NCBI GenBank assembly: GCA_904379015.1
Contig: CAJFHG010000003.1
Span: 62,001-126,000, forward strand
DNA length: 64,000 bases
Direction of reading: 5' to 3'
Origin: Candidatus Paralachnospira caecorum
GTDB lineage: Bacteria > Bacillota > Clostridia > Lachnospirales > Lachnospiraceae
Both the position numbers and the translations under genes were made by a program. The notes beneath the pieces are model-generated. The model was not told the origin of the DNA. It did no database searches and was given only the letters and a program-made list of their open reading frames with translations. This document shows positions 8,636-18,051 of this stretch, in pieces (positions within the stretch are counted from its first letter, which is position 1; every line of letters starts with the position of its first letter).

Positions 8636-9363
8636 GCGGCCATGATCCGGCCGGTGACTTCTCTCTCCCTGTAAACGATGCCGGCCAGCTCACGCACCGG
8701 CATCACGCCCATGAGTGAATTGGTGAGAAAGGCTTCTTTCATCTCCTTCAGATCTTCCGGCCTGATCACCGTTTCCCGGGCCGCGCCATGCTCAAGAAGA
8801 ATCCGCCTGACGACGCCGGGCAGCAGACCGCACTCCAGCCGCGGCGTCACCACCCTCCCGTCTCCGCGGACAAAAAACAGATTGGACACGGCCCCTTCAC
8901 AGATTTCTCCCCGTTCATTGAGAAAAACCGGCTCATCCACACCATGTTCCCTGGCCTTTCTTTTCTCCAGGATACAGTCGCCGTAATTCAGTGATTTCAA
9001 ATATGTCAGGGGAGACGTGGAATTCCTTCTGACCTGAGAAAAATCCGCTTTCAGGCCGCGGCTGTACTGATCCGGCCCATATGTATGTTTCCGTTCCCGG
9101 AGGATCAGGTTTTCCTCCGTGACGACCAGCTTGAAGGCGCCCCGTTCCATGGGATGGCCGGACAGCCACTTTCTGACTGTGTGCTCCAGGTCCGCCGCCG
9201 CGCCGTTTTCCCTGAGCGGATCCCGCTGCCTGATCCCCAGGAGCTTCATTCCCCGCGTCAGACGTTCCAGATGCTCCTTCAGAAACAGCGGCCGTCCCTG
9301 TTCCACGGCGACCGTCTCAAACAGCCCCAGGCCAAAGTAAAATCCGTCGTCCGGTCTGAGCAT
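8605..9363 (-). CDS. pabC: aminodeoxychorismate lyase (class IV aminotransferase fold)
   Basis: 252 residues of the PLP fold-type IV family. It opens with the typical [13 protein letters not shown], has the probable PLP lysine in YLKSLNYGD, and [26 protein letters not shown] and [14 protein letters not shown]. It would release pyruvate from 4-amino-4-deoxychorismate to give p-aminobenzoate for folate. The start at 9363 matches the family N-terminus; an ATG at 9381 is also open. Although pabA and pabB lie only 3 kb upstream on the same strand, three unrelated genes stand between. A D-amino-acid or branched-chain aminotransferase is the alternative, but the pab context argues for PabC. Confidence 0.85.
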   Translation of the reverse strand: MLRPDDGFYFGLGLFETVAVEQGRPLFLKEHLERLTRGMKLLGIRQRDPLRENGAAADLEHTVRKWLSGHPMERGAFKLVVTEENLILRERKHTYGPDQYSRGLKADFSQVRRNSTSPLTYLKSLNYGDCILEKRKAREHGVDEPVFLNERGEICEGAVSNLFFVRGDGRVVTPRLECGLLPGVVRRILLEHGAARETVIRPEDLKEMKEAFLTNSLMGVMPVRELAGIVYREREVTGRIMAAYRKWAGSRA

Positions 9364-9402
9364 CTCTTCCTTTCGTTCCATTCGCGCACGGTCCCGCCTT
9401 TC

Positions 9403-9762
9403 CTATTTTTTCTTGATCAGACTGCCCACAAGGAATCCGATGATCATTCCCACCGGCATCCCCACCGCCGCATTGTCCACAACCAGAGCGCTCACCGCCG
9501 CGCCAAGGCACATGCCGGAGGCCATGCCCAGCGACTGATAGGAAATTTCCTTATCTGCTTCCCTTTCTTCTTCCCCCTCCAGATATTCATGCTCCGAAGC
9601 CAGCCACGCGCATCCCAGCACCATGGCGGCTCCCACGGCAACCACCACCGCCGTGGCCCACGCAGGCCAGTTGGAAACCACAAAGGCCGGTATCATGCCT
9701 GCCACGCATATCACGACCCCCGCGTACATCAGTCTCTTTTTGGTTTTCAGCCTCAGCTTCAT
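9403..9762 (-). CDS. small membrane protein, unknown function
   Basis: 119 residues with four hydrophobic stretches in two pairs (about 10-30, 35-55 and 78-115), separated by an acidic loop (HEYLEGEEEREADKE). The C-terminus is glycine-rich (GMPVGMIIGFLVGS) and ends in KKK. I do not recognise a family. An ATG at 9768 is open, but the ATG at 9762 sits 8 bases after AGGAGG and is preferred. It lies 15 bases downstream of the frameshifted acetyltransferase gene and about 40 bases before pabC, so it is probably co-transcribed with both. Confidence 0.65.
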   Translation of the reverse strand: MKLRLKTKKRLMYAGVVICVAGMIPAFVVSNWPAWATAVVVAVGAAMVLGCAWLASEHEYLEGEEEREADKEISYQSLGMASGMCLGAAVSALVVDNAAVGMPVGMIIGFLVGSLIKKK

Positions 9763-9777
9763 TGTCATCTCCTCCTG

Positions 9778-10553
9778 TCAGATCTCAAATTCGTTTCCAT
9801 ACAGCTCATATGCCGGGTACGCGCGGACGATCTCATAGCCCAGCTGCCCGGCCAGAGTCACGGACCATTGTGTATGCGCATCCCAGCCGGCATATAAACT
9901 CCTGTCAATACAATCAAGAATAAGAGCGGCGCTGCAGATTCTCGCCAGACCCCGGCGTCGGAAAGACACTTCTGTATCCACCTCTATCTCGATCCCCTCC
10001 CGGCACCGCGCATAGGCAGAAGCCCCGGAAACCAGCTTTCCCTCTTTCAGGACAGCAAAGCCCGCGCCAAGGCGCCGGTAAGCCTCATAATCCTGAAACT
10101 GGGACACCAGGTCCCTGCTCCACGCTTCAGCGGCGCATAAATCATACAGCCCACGGTCAATGCGGCGCAGTTCATATCCTTCCGGCAGCCCGGCTGCGAT
10201 CTTCTCCAGCCTCCGCCGGTCAAATCCCTCTTTTCTCACTTCCATGGCATACCGGGTGATCCTCCTGACCCGGCCGCCGAGGGCCGTCTCTATGACCGCC
10301 GACCATCCGCGGTCTCCCGGAACCAGAATTCCAAAGCGGCCGAACAGATTGCCGGGCAGATCTTCCACAAACTGCCGGTCGGGCAAGCCGGCCATGAAAC
10401 AAAATCTCCTGTCACGGCCGCCGCTGAAGCCGGACTTTCTTCCCTGTCCGCGTAAACGGCGCCCGCCATTCCCTGCAGGCAGGACCGGAGCATCACCTGA
10501 TCCCACCCGCGAAACAGCGCGGCGGCCTTTTGAGGATCCCGTATTTTCTTCAT
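9778..10553 (-). pseudogene. GNAT acetyltransferase family gene with a frameshift
   Basis: Two overlapping frames together make one GNAT-acetyltran-type protein of about 258 residues. The first frame supplies LFRGWDQVMLRSCLQGMAG and runs to VTGDF; the second continues at CFMAGLPDRQFVEDLPG and ends with an acetyl-CoA-binding-like segment (SFRRRGLARICSAALI). The switch falls at the A4 run 10401-10404 (T4 in the gene), where one more T would restore the frame. It is therefore a recent inactivation or a sequencing slip. The ATG at 10553 has GGAG 6 bases upstream. Downstream genes follow closely, so the operon itself is intact. Confidence 0.8.
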
Positions 10554-10678
10554 TACCGTCTCCATTTCACCAACCCTTTTGTCTGCCGGCAGCACCCCCG
10601 GCTCATATCTCATTCATTATACCCCAAAAACCATGGGAAGAAAATCTATATTTCAAACTTTTCCTGCCGGCCGCCCGG

Positions 10679-11950
10679 CTATTCAAACCGGATCACGGCC
10701 GTATACAGATCCATGTAATTCACGCCGCCGGCAGCGTATATGTCCATCGGCGTATACTGGCACTGCATGACTGTTTTCATGGCGCCTCCCTCCGCAGAAT
10801 ACGCTGCCACATTATGAATGATCATGGACCTGCCATTTTCTTCTCCCGCATACATTACCACATGGCCGGGAATCAGGATCATACTTCCAGGTCCGGAACG
10901 GATTACGGCGCTCCGCTTTTCTTCCGCGCTCATTCCTGACAGATCCGTCACACTGGCTGCGCTGGAAGTCAGCTGCGATGTATTGCGCGGCATCAGGATT
11001 CCAAAACATCTGAAAATTCCGTTCATGGTGGAGGAACAGTCCCAGTTTCCATTCCGGTCTCCCCAGCCGTAGGGCTGCCCCAGCATCTTCCGGGCCTGCC
11101 CTACCAGGTTTTCTTCCGTGTAGGGAAGATATCCTTTGCTGGATCCATTCTTCGGAATCCCTGCCGTTTCTGTTCCGAAGCTTCCGTCCTCCTTTCTGAC
11201 CGGAAGTTCCGCGTACCACTCGGCTTCCCCTTCTCCGCTCACAGGCAGCCGCGTTCCCATTCTCAGTTTCTGCCCCCGGATCTCAACGGCAGCCTCTGTT
11301 ATGACTACAAAATCAGCCGCATCCAGATACGCCTTCATCTCCTCCAGGCTGCAGAAAGCGATGCAGTCTGTTTGGATCCATCCCCGGTACTGATATCCCT
11401 GTACGAGAGAATAGGACCCGTCGGCGGTCTGATGACAGACCGCCACACCTTCTCCGATTCCCAGCATCGTCTCCTGCAAATAATCAAACTCCGCCGATGA
11501 GGCCTCCTCCGTCAGCGCTGTCTCCACAGGAAAAGCCCGCATATCCGCGTTGGAAACAATAACGCCGAACCGGATCTCCGCCGGGTCCTGCAGCGCCTCC
11601 AGATTTCTCGATGCCAGAAGCGCCCGGTCATCCTGCTCCGTTCTCGGTCTTCCTCCATAAAAGGGATAATCCGGAATGCTGTATGCTTCTATCATGGCGC
11701 GGACCTGGTCCGCGTCCCAAAACTGACAGGCCTCCAGATCTTCCATTCCGTTATCTTCCATTCCGAAACTGATCCTGTTTTTCTCCTGGATCTGCGCGCC
11801 GTCCAGGATCACCGGCAAAGCAGGCTGTACAGCCGGAATCTCAGAAGGCTCTGTTCCGCCGCTTTCCTGTTTTCCGCTGTCCATGCATCCTGCCAGAAAA
11901 CAGATCGCCAGACACAGAACCGCCGGTATCCATCTCCGTTTCTTTCCCAT
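10679..11950 (-). CDS. NlpC/P60-family cell-wall peptidase lipoprotein with SH3-like domains
   Basis: 423 residues. An N-terminal signal peptide ends in the lipobox FLAGC (Cys22), so the protein should be membrane-anchored and face outward. The middle looks like bacterial SH3-type domains. The C-terminal NlpC/P60 domain has the catalytic cysteine in NWDCSSTMNGIF, the histidine in PGHVVMYAG and a third polar residue in MIIHNVA. Such enzymes cut gamma-D-Glu-diamino-acid or similar bonds in peptidoglycan peptides. AGGAGG lies 7 bases before the ATG, and a good promoter lies upstream. Substrate specificity cannot be told. Confidence 0.88.
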   Translation of the reverse strand: MGKKRRWIPAVLCLAICFLAGCMDSGKQESGGTEPSEIPAVQPALPVILDGAQIQEKNRISFGMEDNGMEDLEACQFWDADQVRAMIEAYSIPDYPFYGGRPRTEQDDRALLASRNLEALQDPAEIRFGVIVSNADMRAFPVETALTEEASSAEFDYLQETMLGIGEGVAVCHQTADGSYSLVQGYQYRGWIQTDCIAFCSLEEMKAYLDAADFVVITEAAVEIRGQKLRMGTRLPVSGEGEAEWYAELPVRKEDGSFGTETAGIPKNGSSKGYLPYTEENLVGQARKMLGQPYGWGDRNGNWDCSSTMNGIFRCFGILMPRNTSQLTSSAASVTDLSGMSAEEKRSAVIRSGPGSMILIPGHVVMYAGEENGRSMIIHNVAAYSAEGGAMKTVMQCQYTPMDIYAAGGVNYMDLYTAVIRFE

Positions 11951-12018
11951 TCCCCACCCTCCTTTTCCGGCCGGACGGCTTCCGGGCCGCCGTCAGATGT
12001 ATCAGTCCTTATATCAAT

Positions 12019-12047
12019 ATTGTATCTGAATCGATCCCGTTTCGCAA
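12019..12047 (-). promoter_or_regulatory. promoter of the NlpC/P60 gene
   Basis: TTGCGA (12042-12047) and TACAAT (12019-12024) on the minus strand, 17 bases apart, about 70 bases upstream of the start codon. Confidence 0.65.
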
Positions 12048-12157
12048 TCCATCTGAACTTTCTTTGAACAGCAAAACTCTTCGGAAGCCGTCATGCATCA
12101 GCTTTCTATTTCATATACAAACAGACGGAAAATCCCCGAAGGAAAAACTGCCGGATT

Positions 12158-13606
12158 TCAGGCCAGCCGGAGCGCTTCTATGAGCGCCTTTGCCTTCTGC
12201 AGCGTTTCCTCGTATTCAAATTCAGATTCTGACTCGCAGGTAATGCCTCCGCCCACTCCCAGGTGATAGCAGCCTCCGGTATGCACCAGCGTGCGGATGA
12301 CAATGTTGAAATCACAGCGCCCGTCCAGGGACAGATAACCGACAGAACCGGTATAAAGCCCTCTTTTTCCCTGCTCCAGCTCGTCTATGATCTCCATCGC
12401 CCGTCTTTTCGGAGCGCCTGTAATGGAGCCTCCGGGAAAGGCCGCTTCCATGAGAGACATCACATCTTCCCCTTCCTTCAGAGTCCCGGTGATCTCCGCC
12501 ACCAGATGAAATACAGAGGCATACGCCTCTATGGTAAACAGCTCCGGTACCTTCACTGTATGCGCCTCGCAGACACGGCTCAGATCATTCCGCTCCAGAT
12601 CCACGATCATCAGGAGCTCGCTCCTGTCCTTCTCGGATTCCTCCAGCTCTCTGCGCAGCGCCCGGTCCTCCGCTTCCGTGCTTCCTCTTTTTCTTGTTCC
12701 TTTAATGGGTCTTGTCCGGATCTTCCGCTGACAGTCCATCTGGAGGAACCGTTCCGGCGACGCGCACACGATCTGAAAAGCTCCGTACTGGAAATAGCCG
12801 CCAAAGGGAGAGGGATTGATCTCCCGCAGCTTCCGGAATACAGAATAAGGATCTTTTCCGCATTCGATCTTCAGCTGCCTGGTAAGATTGGCGATATAAC
12901 TATCGCCTTCCGTAATATAATCCTTCATCCGTTCCACAGATTTCAGATATGCCTCTTTGGTGCAGTCCGGAATGATCCGCGGCGTTTCGCCTCCTGCTCT
13001 TCCGCCGTCCGTTTCCGCCTGTCTTCCGCCGCTCCGCGCGCCGGCCCCTGGGCCGGCCCCCGCTCCCGGCAGCGCGACCGGCTGCCTTTCTCCATCCGGC
13101 AGCCCGGCCGACAGCAGCGCTTCCAGATGCCGGATTTCTTCCTCCGCGGGCTGAAGACGGCCTCCCGCAGCCAGAAACACTTCCTGTTTCTCATGATCTT
13201 CAATGATCAGATTATCATAAAAATTCCATACTGCTTCCGGGATCAGATCCGGCTGGTCTTCAAAGCGGCTGGGAACCCCTGCCGTCCTTCTTCCGTAATC
13301 ATAACTGAAATAACCGATGGCGCCCGCAATCAAGGGAAGACCGGTAGGGTTCTCTTCCCGGTTTTCCTCCAGGTAGCGTTTCAGAAACTCCCCGATCCGC
13401 CCCTCTGCCGCCACTCCGTTTATATAAAGCCGGTCAGACTGGACCAGAGACAGATAGGGCTTCCGGCCGATTACGGAATACCGTCCCAGATCTCCCTGAA
13501 GGGAGGAATCCAGAAAGACTGCCGCCTCCTCTTCCTTAAAATATTCAAACAGCTCTGCGGCGGGCCTGTAGGGTTCCAGCCGTTTGACCATCGTTCTGTA
13601 TGTCAT
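12158..13606 (-). CDS. pabB: aminodeoxychorismate synthase component I
   Basis: 482 residues of the anthranilate synthase/PabB family. The diagnostic motif is PIKGTRKRG with the lysine of PabB; the TrpE at the right end of the window has PVAGT at the same place, so the two chorismate enzymes can be told apart here. Other core motifs are LMIVDLERNDLSRV, FPGGSITGAPK and GVGGGITCES. A Gly/Ala/Arg-rich stretch of about 30 residues lies between the N-terminal and core domains and looks like a flexible linker. The ATG at 13606 overlaps pabA by 62 bases. It turns chorismate and PabA-derived ammonia into aminodeoxychorismate. A weak hairpin with T5 overlaps its stop codon. Confidence 0.93.
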   Translation of the reverse strand: MTYRTMVKRLEPYRPAAELFEYFKEEEAAVFLDSSLQGDLGRYSVIGRKPYLSLVQSDRLYINGVAAEGRIGEFLKRYLEENREENPTGLPLIAGAIGYFSYDYGRRTAGVPSRFEDQPDLIPEAVWNFYDNLIIEDHEKQEVFLAAGGRLQPAEEEIRHLEALLSAGLPDGERQPVALPGAGAGPGAGARSGGRQAETDGGRAGGETPRIIPDCTKEAYLKSVERMKDYITEGDSYIANLTRQLKIECGKDPYSVFRKLREINPSPFGGYFQYGAFQIVCASPERFLQMDCQRKIRTRPIKGTRKRGSTEAEDRALRRELEESEKDRSELLMIVDLERNDLSRVCEAHTVKVPELFTIEAYASVFHLVAEITGTLKEGEDVMSLMEAAFPGGSITGAPKRRAMEIIDELEQGKRGLYTGSVGYLSLDGRCDFNIVIRTLVHTGGCYHLGVGGGITCESESEFEYEETLQKAKALIEALRLA

Positions 13607-14210
13607 GCGCGTCTTCTCCCTTCCTCCAGTCTTCACAGATCCGGACAAAATTTCCCATCAGCTCATGACCATACTCTGTCAAAAGCGCCTCCGGATGAAA
13701 CTGTACGCCGTACACCGGCTTTGTTCTGTGAGAAATGGCCATGATCACTCCGTCTTCTGTCCAGGCATCGATCCGAAGCGTTTCCGGCAGGCTCTCCCTC
13801 TCCACAACCAGGGAATGATACCGGGTTACCTGATACATAGCTGGCAGCCCCGCGAACAGTCCCCTGCCGTTGTTTTCCACCGCGGAAATTTTCCCGTGCA
13901 TGGGCTTCTGTCCCTTTTTGACCGTCCCTCCGAAGACATGGCCGATCACCTGATGTCCCAGGCAGACGCCCAGGATCGGAATCCGCCCCGCGAACTCCTT
14001 CACGATCCGGCATGAAGCCGCGCAGCTGTCCGGTGTCCCCGGTCCGGGCGACAGGATGATGCCCGACAGGCAGGCTGATTCCATCAGACTGCCGACCGTC
14101 TCCCGGGCGGCCCGGTCATGCCGGATTACCAGGACCTCTTCTCCCAGCTCTCTCATATAAACACAAAGATTGTAAACAAATGAATCATAATGATCGATCA
14201 TCAAATACAT
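13545..14210 (-). CDS. pabA: aminodeoxychorismate synthase, glutamine amidotransferase subunit
   Basis: 221 residues, a class I glutamine amidotransferase: MIDHYDSFVYNL at the N-terminus, oxyanion loop SPGPGTP, nucleophile cysteine in GVCLGHQ, and the His/Glu pair in VQFHPEALLTEYG. It supplies ammonia to PabB. The ATG at 14210 has AGGAG 5 bases upstream. The C-terminus runs some 25 residues past the usual family end and overlaps pabB. It could also serve TrpE, but the trp operon has its own TrpG. It is the first gene after the terminator of the ABC importer operon. Confidence 0.93.
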   Translation of the reverse strand: MYLMIDHYDSFVYNLCVYMRELGEEVLVIRHDRAARETVGSLMESACLSGIILSPGPGTPDSCAASCRIVKEFAGRIPILGVCLGHQVIGHVFGGTVKKGQKPMHGKISAVENNGRGLFAGLPAMYQVTRYHSLVVERESLPETLRIDAWTEDGVIMAISHRTKPVYGVQFHPEALLTEYGHELMGNFVRICEDWRKGEDAHDIQNDGQTAGTLQARRRAV

Positions 14211-14245
14211 AGGCACTCCTGTTATCATATAAACATTTTGTGATG

Positions 14246-14295
14246 AAAAAAGCCGGAAACAGACATCCGGTTTTCACCGCATATCTGTTTCCGGC
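14246..14295 (-). terminator. terminator of the glyS/ABC importer operon
   Basis: A perfect 12-bp stem (GCCGGAAACAGA with its complement, arms 14284-14295 and 14252-14263) followed by T6 on the minus strand, some 40 bases after the last ABC gene. Confidence 0.9.
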
Positions 14296-14336
14296 AGTAT
14301 TCTCTCCCCGGATCTCGGGCCGGGAAAAGGCACACC

Positions 14337-15062
14337 TTACAATACTTTTGATAAAAATTCTTTCAGACGGTCGTTCTGAGGATTCTCGAAAAACTCTCGG
14401 GGCGTATTCTGCTCCATGATCTTTCCTTCATCCATGAACATGACTCTGGATCCCACTTCCTTGGCAAATCCCATCTCATGGGTCACGACCACCATGGTCA
14501 TTCCGTCATCGGCCAGCTGCTTCATGAAATCCAGTACCTCCCGCACCATTTCCGGATCCAGCGCGGACGTAGGTTCATCGAACAGCATCACATCCGGATT
14601 CATGGCCAGTGAACGGACAATGGCGATCCGCTGCTTCTGTCCGCCGGACAGCTGCGAGGGATACTGCTCCGCCTTTTCCGGAAGACCAACCTTTTTCAGG
14701 AGCTCCATGGCTCTTTCATCCGCCTGCTCCTGGGTCATGATCCCCAGCTTGACAGGAGCGAGGGTGATATTCCTGCGGATGGTCAGATGGGGGAACAGAT
14801 TGAAATGCTGGAATACCATTCCCATCTTCTGACGGATCACATTCAGTTCTTTTCCGGATGCCTTCGTGATATCCTTTCCCTCAAAAATGACCGATCCCTC
14901 TGTGGGGACCTCCAGCAGGTTCAGGCAGCGGAGAAAGGTACTTTTTCCGGAACCGGAAGGGCCGATGATGACCACCTTCTCGCCCTTCTCAATATGCTCG
15001 TCGATCCCGCAGAGCACCTGCTTGTCGCCAAAGGACTTATGTAAATTCTTAACGTCTATCAC
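14337..15062 (-). CDS. polar amino-acid ABC transporter, ATP-binding protein
   Basis: 241 residues with Walker [11 protein letters not shown]-loop [10 protein letters not shown], signature LSGGQKQR, Walker [13 protein letters not shown] and H-loop VTHEMGFA, all typical of the GlnQ/ArtP/HisP group. It powers uptake of an amino acid through the adjacent permease. The start is a GTG at 15062 with AAGGGAGG upstream, overlapping the permease gene by 14 bases; a TTG at 15083 is open but less likely. It is the last gene before a strong terminator. Confidence 0.93.
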   Translation of the reverse strand: MIDVKNLHKSFGDKQVLCGIDEHIEKGEKVVIIGPSGSGKSTFLRCLNLLEVPTEGSVIFEGKDITKASGKELNVIRQKMGMVFQHFNLFPHLTIRRNITLAPVKLGIMTQEQADERAMELLKKVGLPEKAEQYPSQLSGGQKQRIAIVRSLAMNPDVMLFDEPTSALDPEMVREVLDFMKQLADDGMTMVVVTHEMGFAKEVGSRVMFMDEGKIMEQNTPREFFENPQNDRLKEFLSKVL

Positions 15063-15750
15063 TCTTTGCCAGCCTCCCTTCAAACATGCTCAGAAGCTTG
15101 GTCAAAATGATGACCACGACCAGGTACATCAGCGCGGCGATGATCAGAGGCGTCAGATAATCATAGGTAGAAGCACCCACGTTCATGGCAGCCTTTGTCA
15201 CATCGAGGACCGCGATGCCGCCCATGATGGAAGTCTCCTTGATCAGCACGATAAACTCATTGCCCAGCGCAGGCAGGATATTCTTGATCGCCTGGGGCAT
15301 AATGATCGATTTCATGGTCTGCATCTCAGAAAGGCCCAGGGAACGTCCGGCTTCCGACTGTCCCCGGTCCACCGCTTCAATGCCGGCCCGGATGATCTCA
15401 GCCACATAAGCGCTGGAATTGAGGCCGAAGCAGATGACGCCTGCCAGTGTGGCAGGAAAACCGCGCATGGTAAAGATCATGTAGTACAGGATCATCATCT
15501 GCACATACACAGGCGTTCCCCGGATAATGGCGATATAGACATTGGCGATCCAGCCGAGAGGCCGGAACCCCTTCCGTCTGACGGCATTGTATTTGATCAC
15601 AGCCAGAATGATGCCGATCACCACGCCCAGCAGCACCGCGAAGAAGGAAACCTCCAGAGTTACGCCAAATCCTTTTAAATAGGCCAGATAGCGGTCATTC
15701 TCCAGGAATGCCCTTGAAAAATGGTCTCCCAGATCTTGCAGCCAGCTCAT
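15049..15750 (-). CDS. polar amino-acid ABC transporter, permease
   Basis: 233 residues with five hydrophobic segments and the permease motif [20 protein letters not shown] (the EAA loop), placing it in the His/Glu/Gln/Arg/opine family. One gene for the permease suggests a homodimeric channel. GGAGGG lies 7 bases before the ATG. It is 15 bases from the binding-protein gene and overlaps the ATPase gene. Confidence 0.93.
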   Translation of the reverse strand: MSWLQDLGDHFSRAFLENDRYLAYLKGFGVTLEVSFFAVLLGVVIGIILAVIKYNAVRRKGFRPLGWIANVYIAIIRGTPVYVQMMILYYMIFTMRGFPATLAGVICFGLNSSAYVAEIIRAGIEAVDRGQSEAGRSLGLSEMQTMKSIIMPQAIKNILPALGNEFIVLIKETSIMGGIAVLDVTKAAMNVGASTYDYLTPLIIAALMYLVVVIILTKLLSMFEGRLAKSDRR

Positions 15751-15765
15751 ATGGCATCCCTCCGT

Positions 15766-16611
15766 TTATTTTGTAGTATGATTGATGATGAATTCGTCTA
15801 CCTTTCCTTCATCGACCAGCTTCTGAAGTACCTCGTTGATCTGATCGAGAAGCTCCGTGTTGCCCTTCTGGACCGCGATGGCATACTTGTCTGTGAACAC
15901 TTCTCCGTCCAGGATTTCCAGATCATCATTTTCCTTTACCATTTCCTCAGCGGGAAGAGAATCCATGATGATGCAGTCGATCTTGTCATTTTTCAGGTCC
16001 ATGGCAGCTTCCATGAACTTGTTATACTGCTTCAGATCCTTGACCCCCAGGTCGTCCTGGCAGTAGGTATCCGCCACAGTTCCGGCCTGTACGCCCACAA
16101 CCGTATCGGCGGTCACGCCGTCCACAGAAGTCACTCTCTGAGCTTCCTTATTCACAACGACAACCTGTCTGGATGTGGTATATTCAATGGAAAAATCCAT
16201 CTGCTCTTCCCTCTCGGGCGTTACGGAAATACCGGCCGCGGCAAAATCCACCTTGCCCTGCTGTACAGAAAGAAGGGCGCTGTCAAAGTTCATATTCTGG
16301 ATTTCAAGCTCCTTTCCCATGGCCTTTGCGATCTCATTGGCAATGTCCACGTCCACGCCGACTACCGTCTTGCCATCCTCTGTATATTCATAAGGCGCGA
16401 ATCCCGCCTCGGTGGCCATGATCAGCTTGCTGTCATCCTTTTCTGCCGCTGTCTCGTCAGAAGCCGCTGTCGTTTCTGCATCGTCGGCTGCTCCAGTCGT
16501 CACTGCCTCCGTCGTCTCCTTAGAATCTCCGGCGTCGTTTCCTTTTCCGCCGCATGCTGCCATGGAAAACACCATGATTCCTGTTAATAATACTGCTGCA
16601 AACTTTTTCAT
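15766..16611 (-). CDS. amino-acid ABC transporter substrate-binding lipoprotein
   Basis: 281 residues. The signal peptide ends at the lipobox MAAC (Cys20), followed by a Gly/Asp/Thr/Glu/Ala-rich linker of about 40 residues and a bacterial extracellular solute-binding domain family 3 (FAPYEYTEDGKTVVGVDVDI, VDFAAAGISVTPER). The ligand arginine of the family is kept in the ISVTPER motif, as expected for an amino-acid binder, but the exact substrate is not readable. AGGAG lies 8 bases before the ATG. It begins only 14 bases after the glyS stop with no room for a terminator, so it is probably co-transcribed with glyS. Confidence 0.92.
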   Translation of the reverse strand: MKKFAAVLLTGIMVFSMAACGGKGNDAGDSKETTEAVTTGAADDAETTAASDETAAEKDDSKLIMATEAGFAPYEYTEDGKTVVGVDVDIANEIAKAMGKELEIQNMNFDSALLSVQQGKVDFAAAGISVTPEREEQMDFSIEYTTSRQVVVVNKEAQRVTSVDGVTADTVVGVQAGTVADTYCQDDLGVKDLKQYNKFMEAAMDLKNDKIDCIIMDSLPAEEMVKENDDLEILDGEVFTDKYAIAVQKGNTELLDQINEVLQKLVDEGKVDEFIINHTTK

Positions 16612-16625
16612 TTCTCTTTCTCCTC

Positions 16626-18014
16626 TCAGAATGTAAATTTATCTGCAAAATAGGCATCAAGCTCCGCGATCGGCACACGCACCTGTTCCATAGAATCACG
16701 GTCGCGCACCGTCACTGCCTGGTCATTTTCAGAATCAAAATCATAGGTCACACAGAAGGGCGTACCGATCTCATCCTGTCTTCTGTAGCGTTTCCCGATA
16801 TTCCCTCTGTCATCAAACTCGCAGTTGTATTTTTTGCAAAGATCCTCGTAGATCTTGAATGCAGCTTCATTGAGCTTTTTGGAAAGGGGCAGCACGCCGA
16901 TTTTCACCGGTGCGATTGCGGGATGGAAATGGAGCACGGTTCTTACATCTCCGCCCTCCAGCGTCTCCTCGTCGTAAGCGCTGCACAGGAACGCCAGTGT
17001 CACCCGGTCCGCGCCCAGAGAAGGCTCGATCACGTAAGGAATATATTTTTTCTTTTTCTCATCATCAAAATATCCCATATCCTCGCCGGAGGTATTCTGA
17101 TGCTGGGTCAGGTCATAATCCGTCCTGTCCGCGATGCCCCAGAGCTCGCCCCAGCCGAAGGGGAACAGGAATTCGATATCCGTGGTGGCCTTGGAATAAA
17201 AGCTCAGCTCTTCCTTCGCGTGATCCCTCGCCCGCATCTCCTCGTCCTTCATGCCCAGAGACTTGAGCCAGTTGATACAGAAGGATTTCCAGTAAGCAAA
17301 CCACTCCAGATCCGTATCCGGCTCGCAGAAGAATTCCAGCTCCATCTGCTCAAACTCTCTTGTACGGAAGGTAAAATTGCCGGGCGTGATCTCATTCCGG
17401 AAGGATTTTCCGATCTGTCCGATGCCGAAGGGAATCTTTTTCCTGGAAGTACGCTGCACATTTTTGAAGTTCACGAAAATGCCCTGAGCCGTCTCCGGCC
17501 TCAGATACACCACGTTTTTCGCGTCCTCCGTCACGCCCTGAAAAGTCTTGAACATCAGGTTGAACTGACGGATATCCGTAAAGTCCTTTTTGCCGCAGCT
17601 GGGGCAGACAATATCATGGGAATCGATATATTCCTTCATCTCCTCCTGGGTCCACCCGTCCACGGAGCCCTCGATGGAGATCCCGTGTTCTTCCATGTAA
17701 TCTTCGATCAGCTTGTCCGCGCGGAACCGCTCCTTACAGCACTTGCAGTCCATGAGCGGATCGCTGAAGCCTCCGATATGTCCGGAAGCGACCCAGGTCT
17801 GGGAATTCATCAGGATCGCGCAGTCCACTCCCACATTGTAGGGATTTTCCTGAATAAACTTCTGCCACCAGGCCCGCTTCACATTATTCTTGAGCTCAAC
17901 GCCGATATTGCCGTAATCCCAGGTGTTGGCCAGGCCGCCGTAGATTTCGGAGCCCGGATAGACAAAACCGCGGGATTTGGCCAGGGCCACAATTTTTTCC
18001 ATTGTCTTTTCCAT
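16626..18014 (-). CDS. glyS: glycine--tRNA ligase (alpha2 type)
   Basis: 462 residues, the homodimeric class II GlyRS found in Gram-positives: [15 protein letters not shown] and [14 protein letters not shown] at the N-terminus, motif 2 [19 protein letters not shown], a conserved [10 protein letters not shown], and the C-terminal anticodon-binding domain (about 350 onwards, [12 protein letters not shown]). A zinc-type cluster of cysteines (CKCC, then CPSC) lies in the insertion near residues 95-170. The ATG at 18014 has AGGA 8 bases upstream; earlier ATGs are open. No T-box is seen in front; the gene follows an unknown lipoprotein by 37 bases and appears to share its promoter. Confidence 0.96.
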   Translation of the reverse strand: MEKTMEKIVALAKSRGFVYPGSEIYGGLANTWDYGNIGVELKNNVKRAWWQKFIQENPYNVGVDCAILMNSQTWVASGHIGGFSDPLMDCKCCKERFRADKLIEDYMEEHGISIEGSVDGWTQEEMKEYIDSHDIVCPSCGKKDFTDIRQFNLMFKTFQGVTEDAKNVVYLRPETAQGIFVNFKNVQRTSRKKIPFGIGQIGKSFRNEITPGNFTFRTREFEQMELEFFCEPDTDLEWFAYWKSFCINWLKSLGMKDEEMRARDHAKEELSFYSKATTDIEFLFPFGWGELWGIADRTDYDLTQHQNTSGEDMGYFDDEKKKKYIPYVIEPSLGADRVTLAFLCSAYDEETLEGGDVRTVLHFHPAIAPVKIGVLPLSKKLNEAAFKIYEDLCKKYNCEFDDRGNIGKRYRRQDEIGTPFCVTYDFDSENDQAVTVRDRDSMEQVRVPIAELDAYFADKFTF

Positions 18015-18051
18015 AATAATCGTCCTCTCCATTTCCTGATTCAATTGATTT

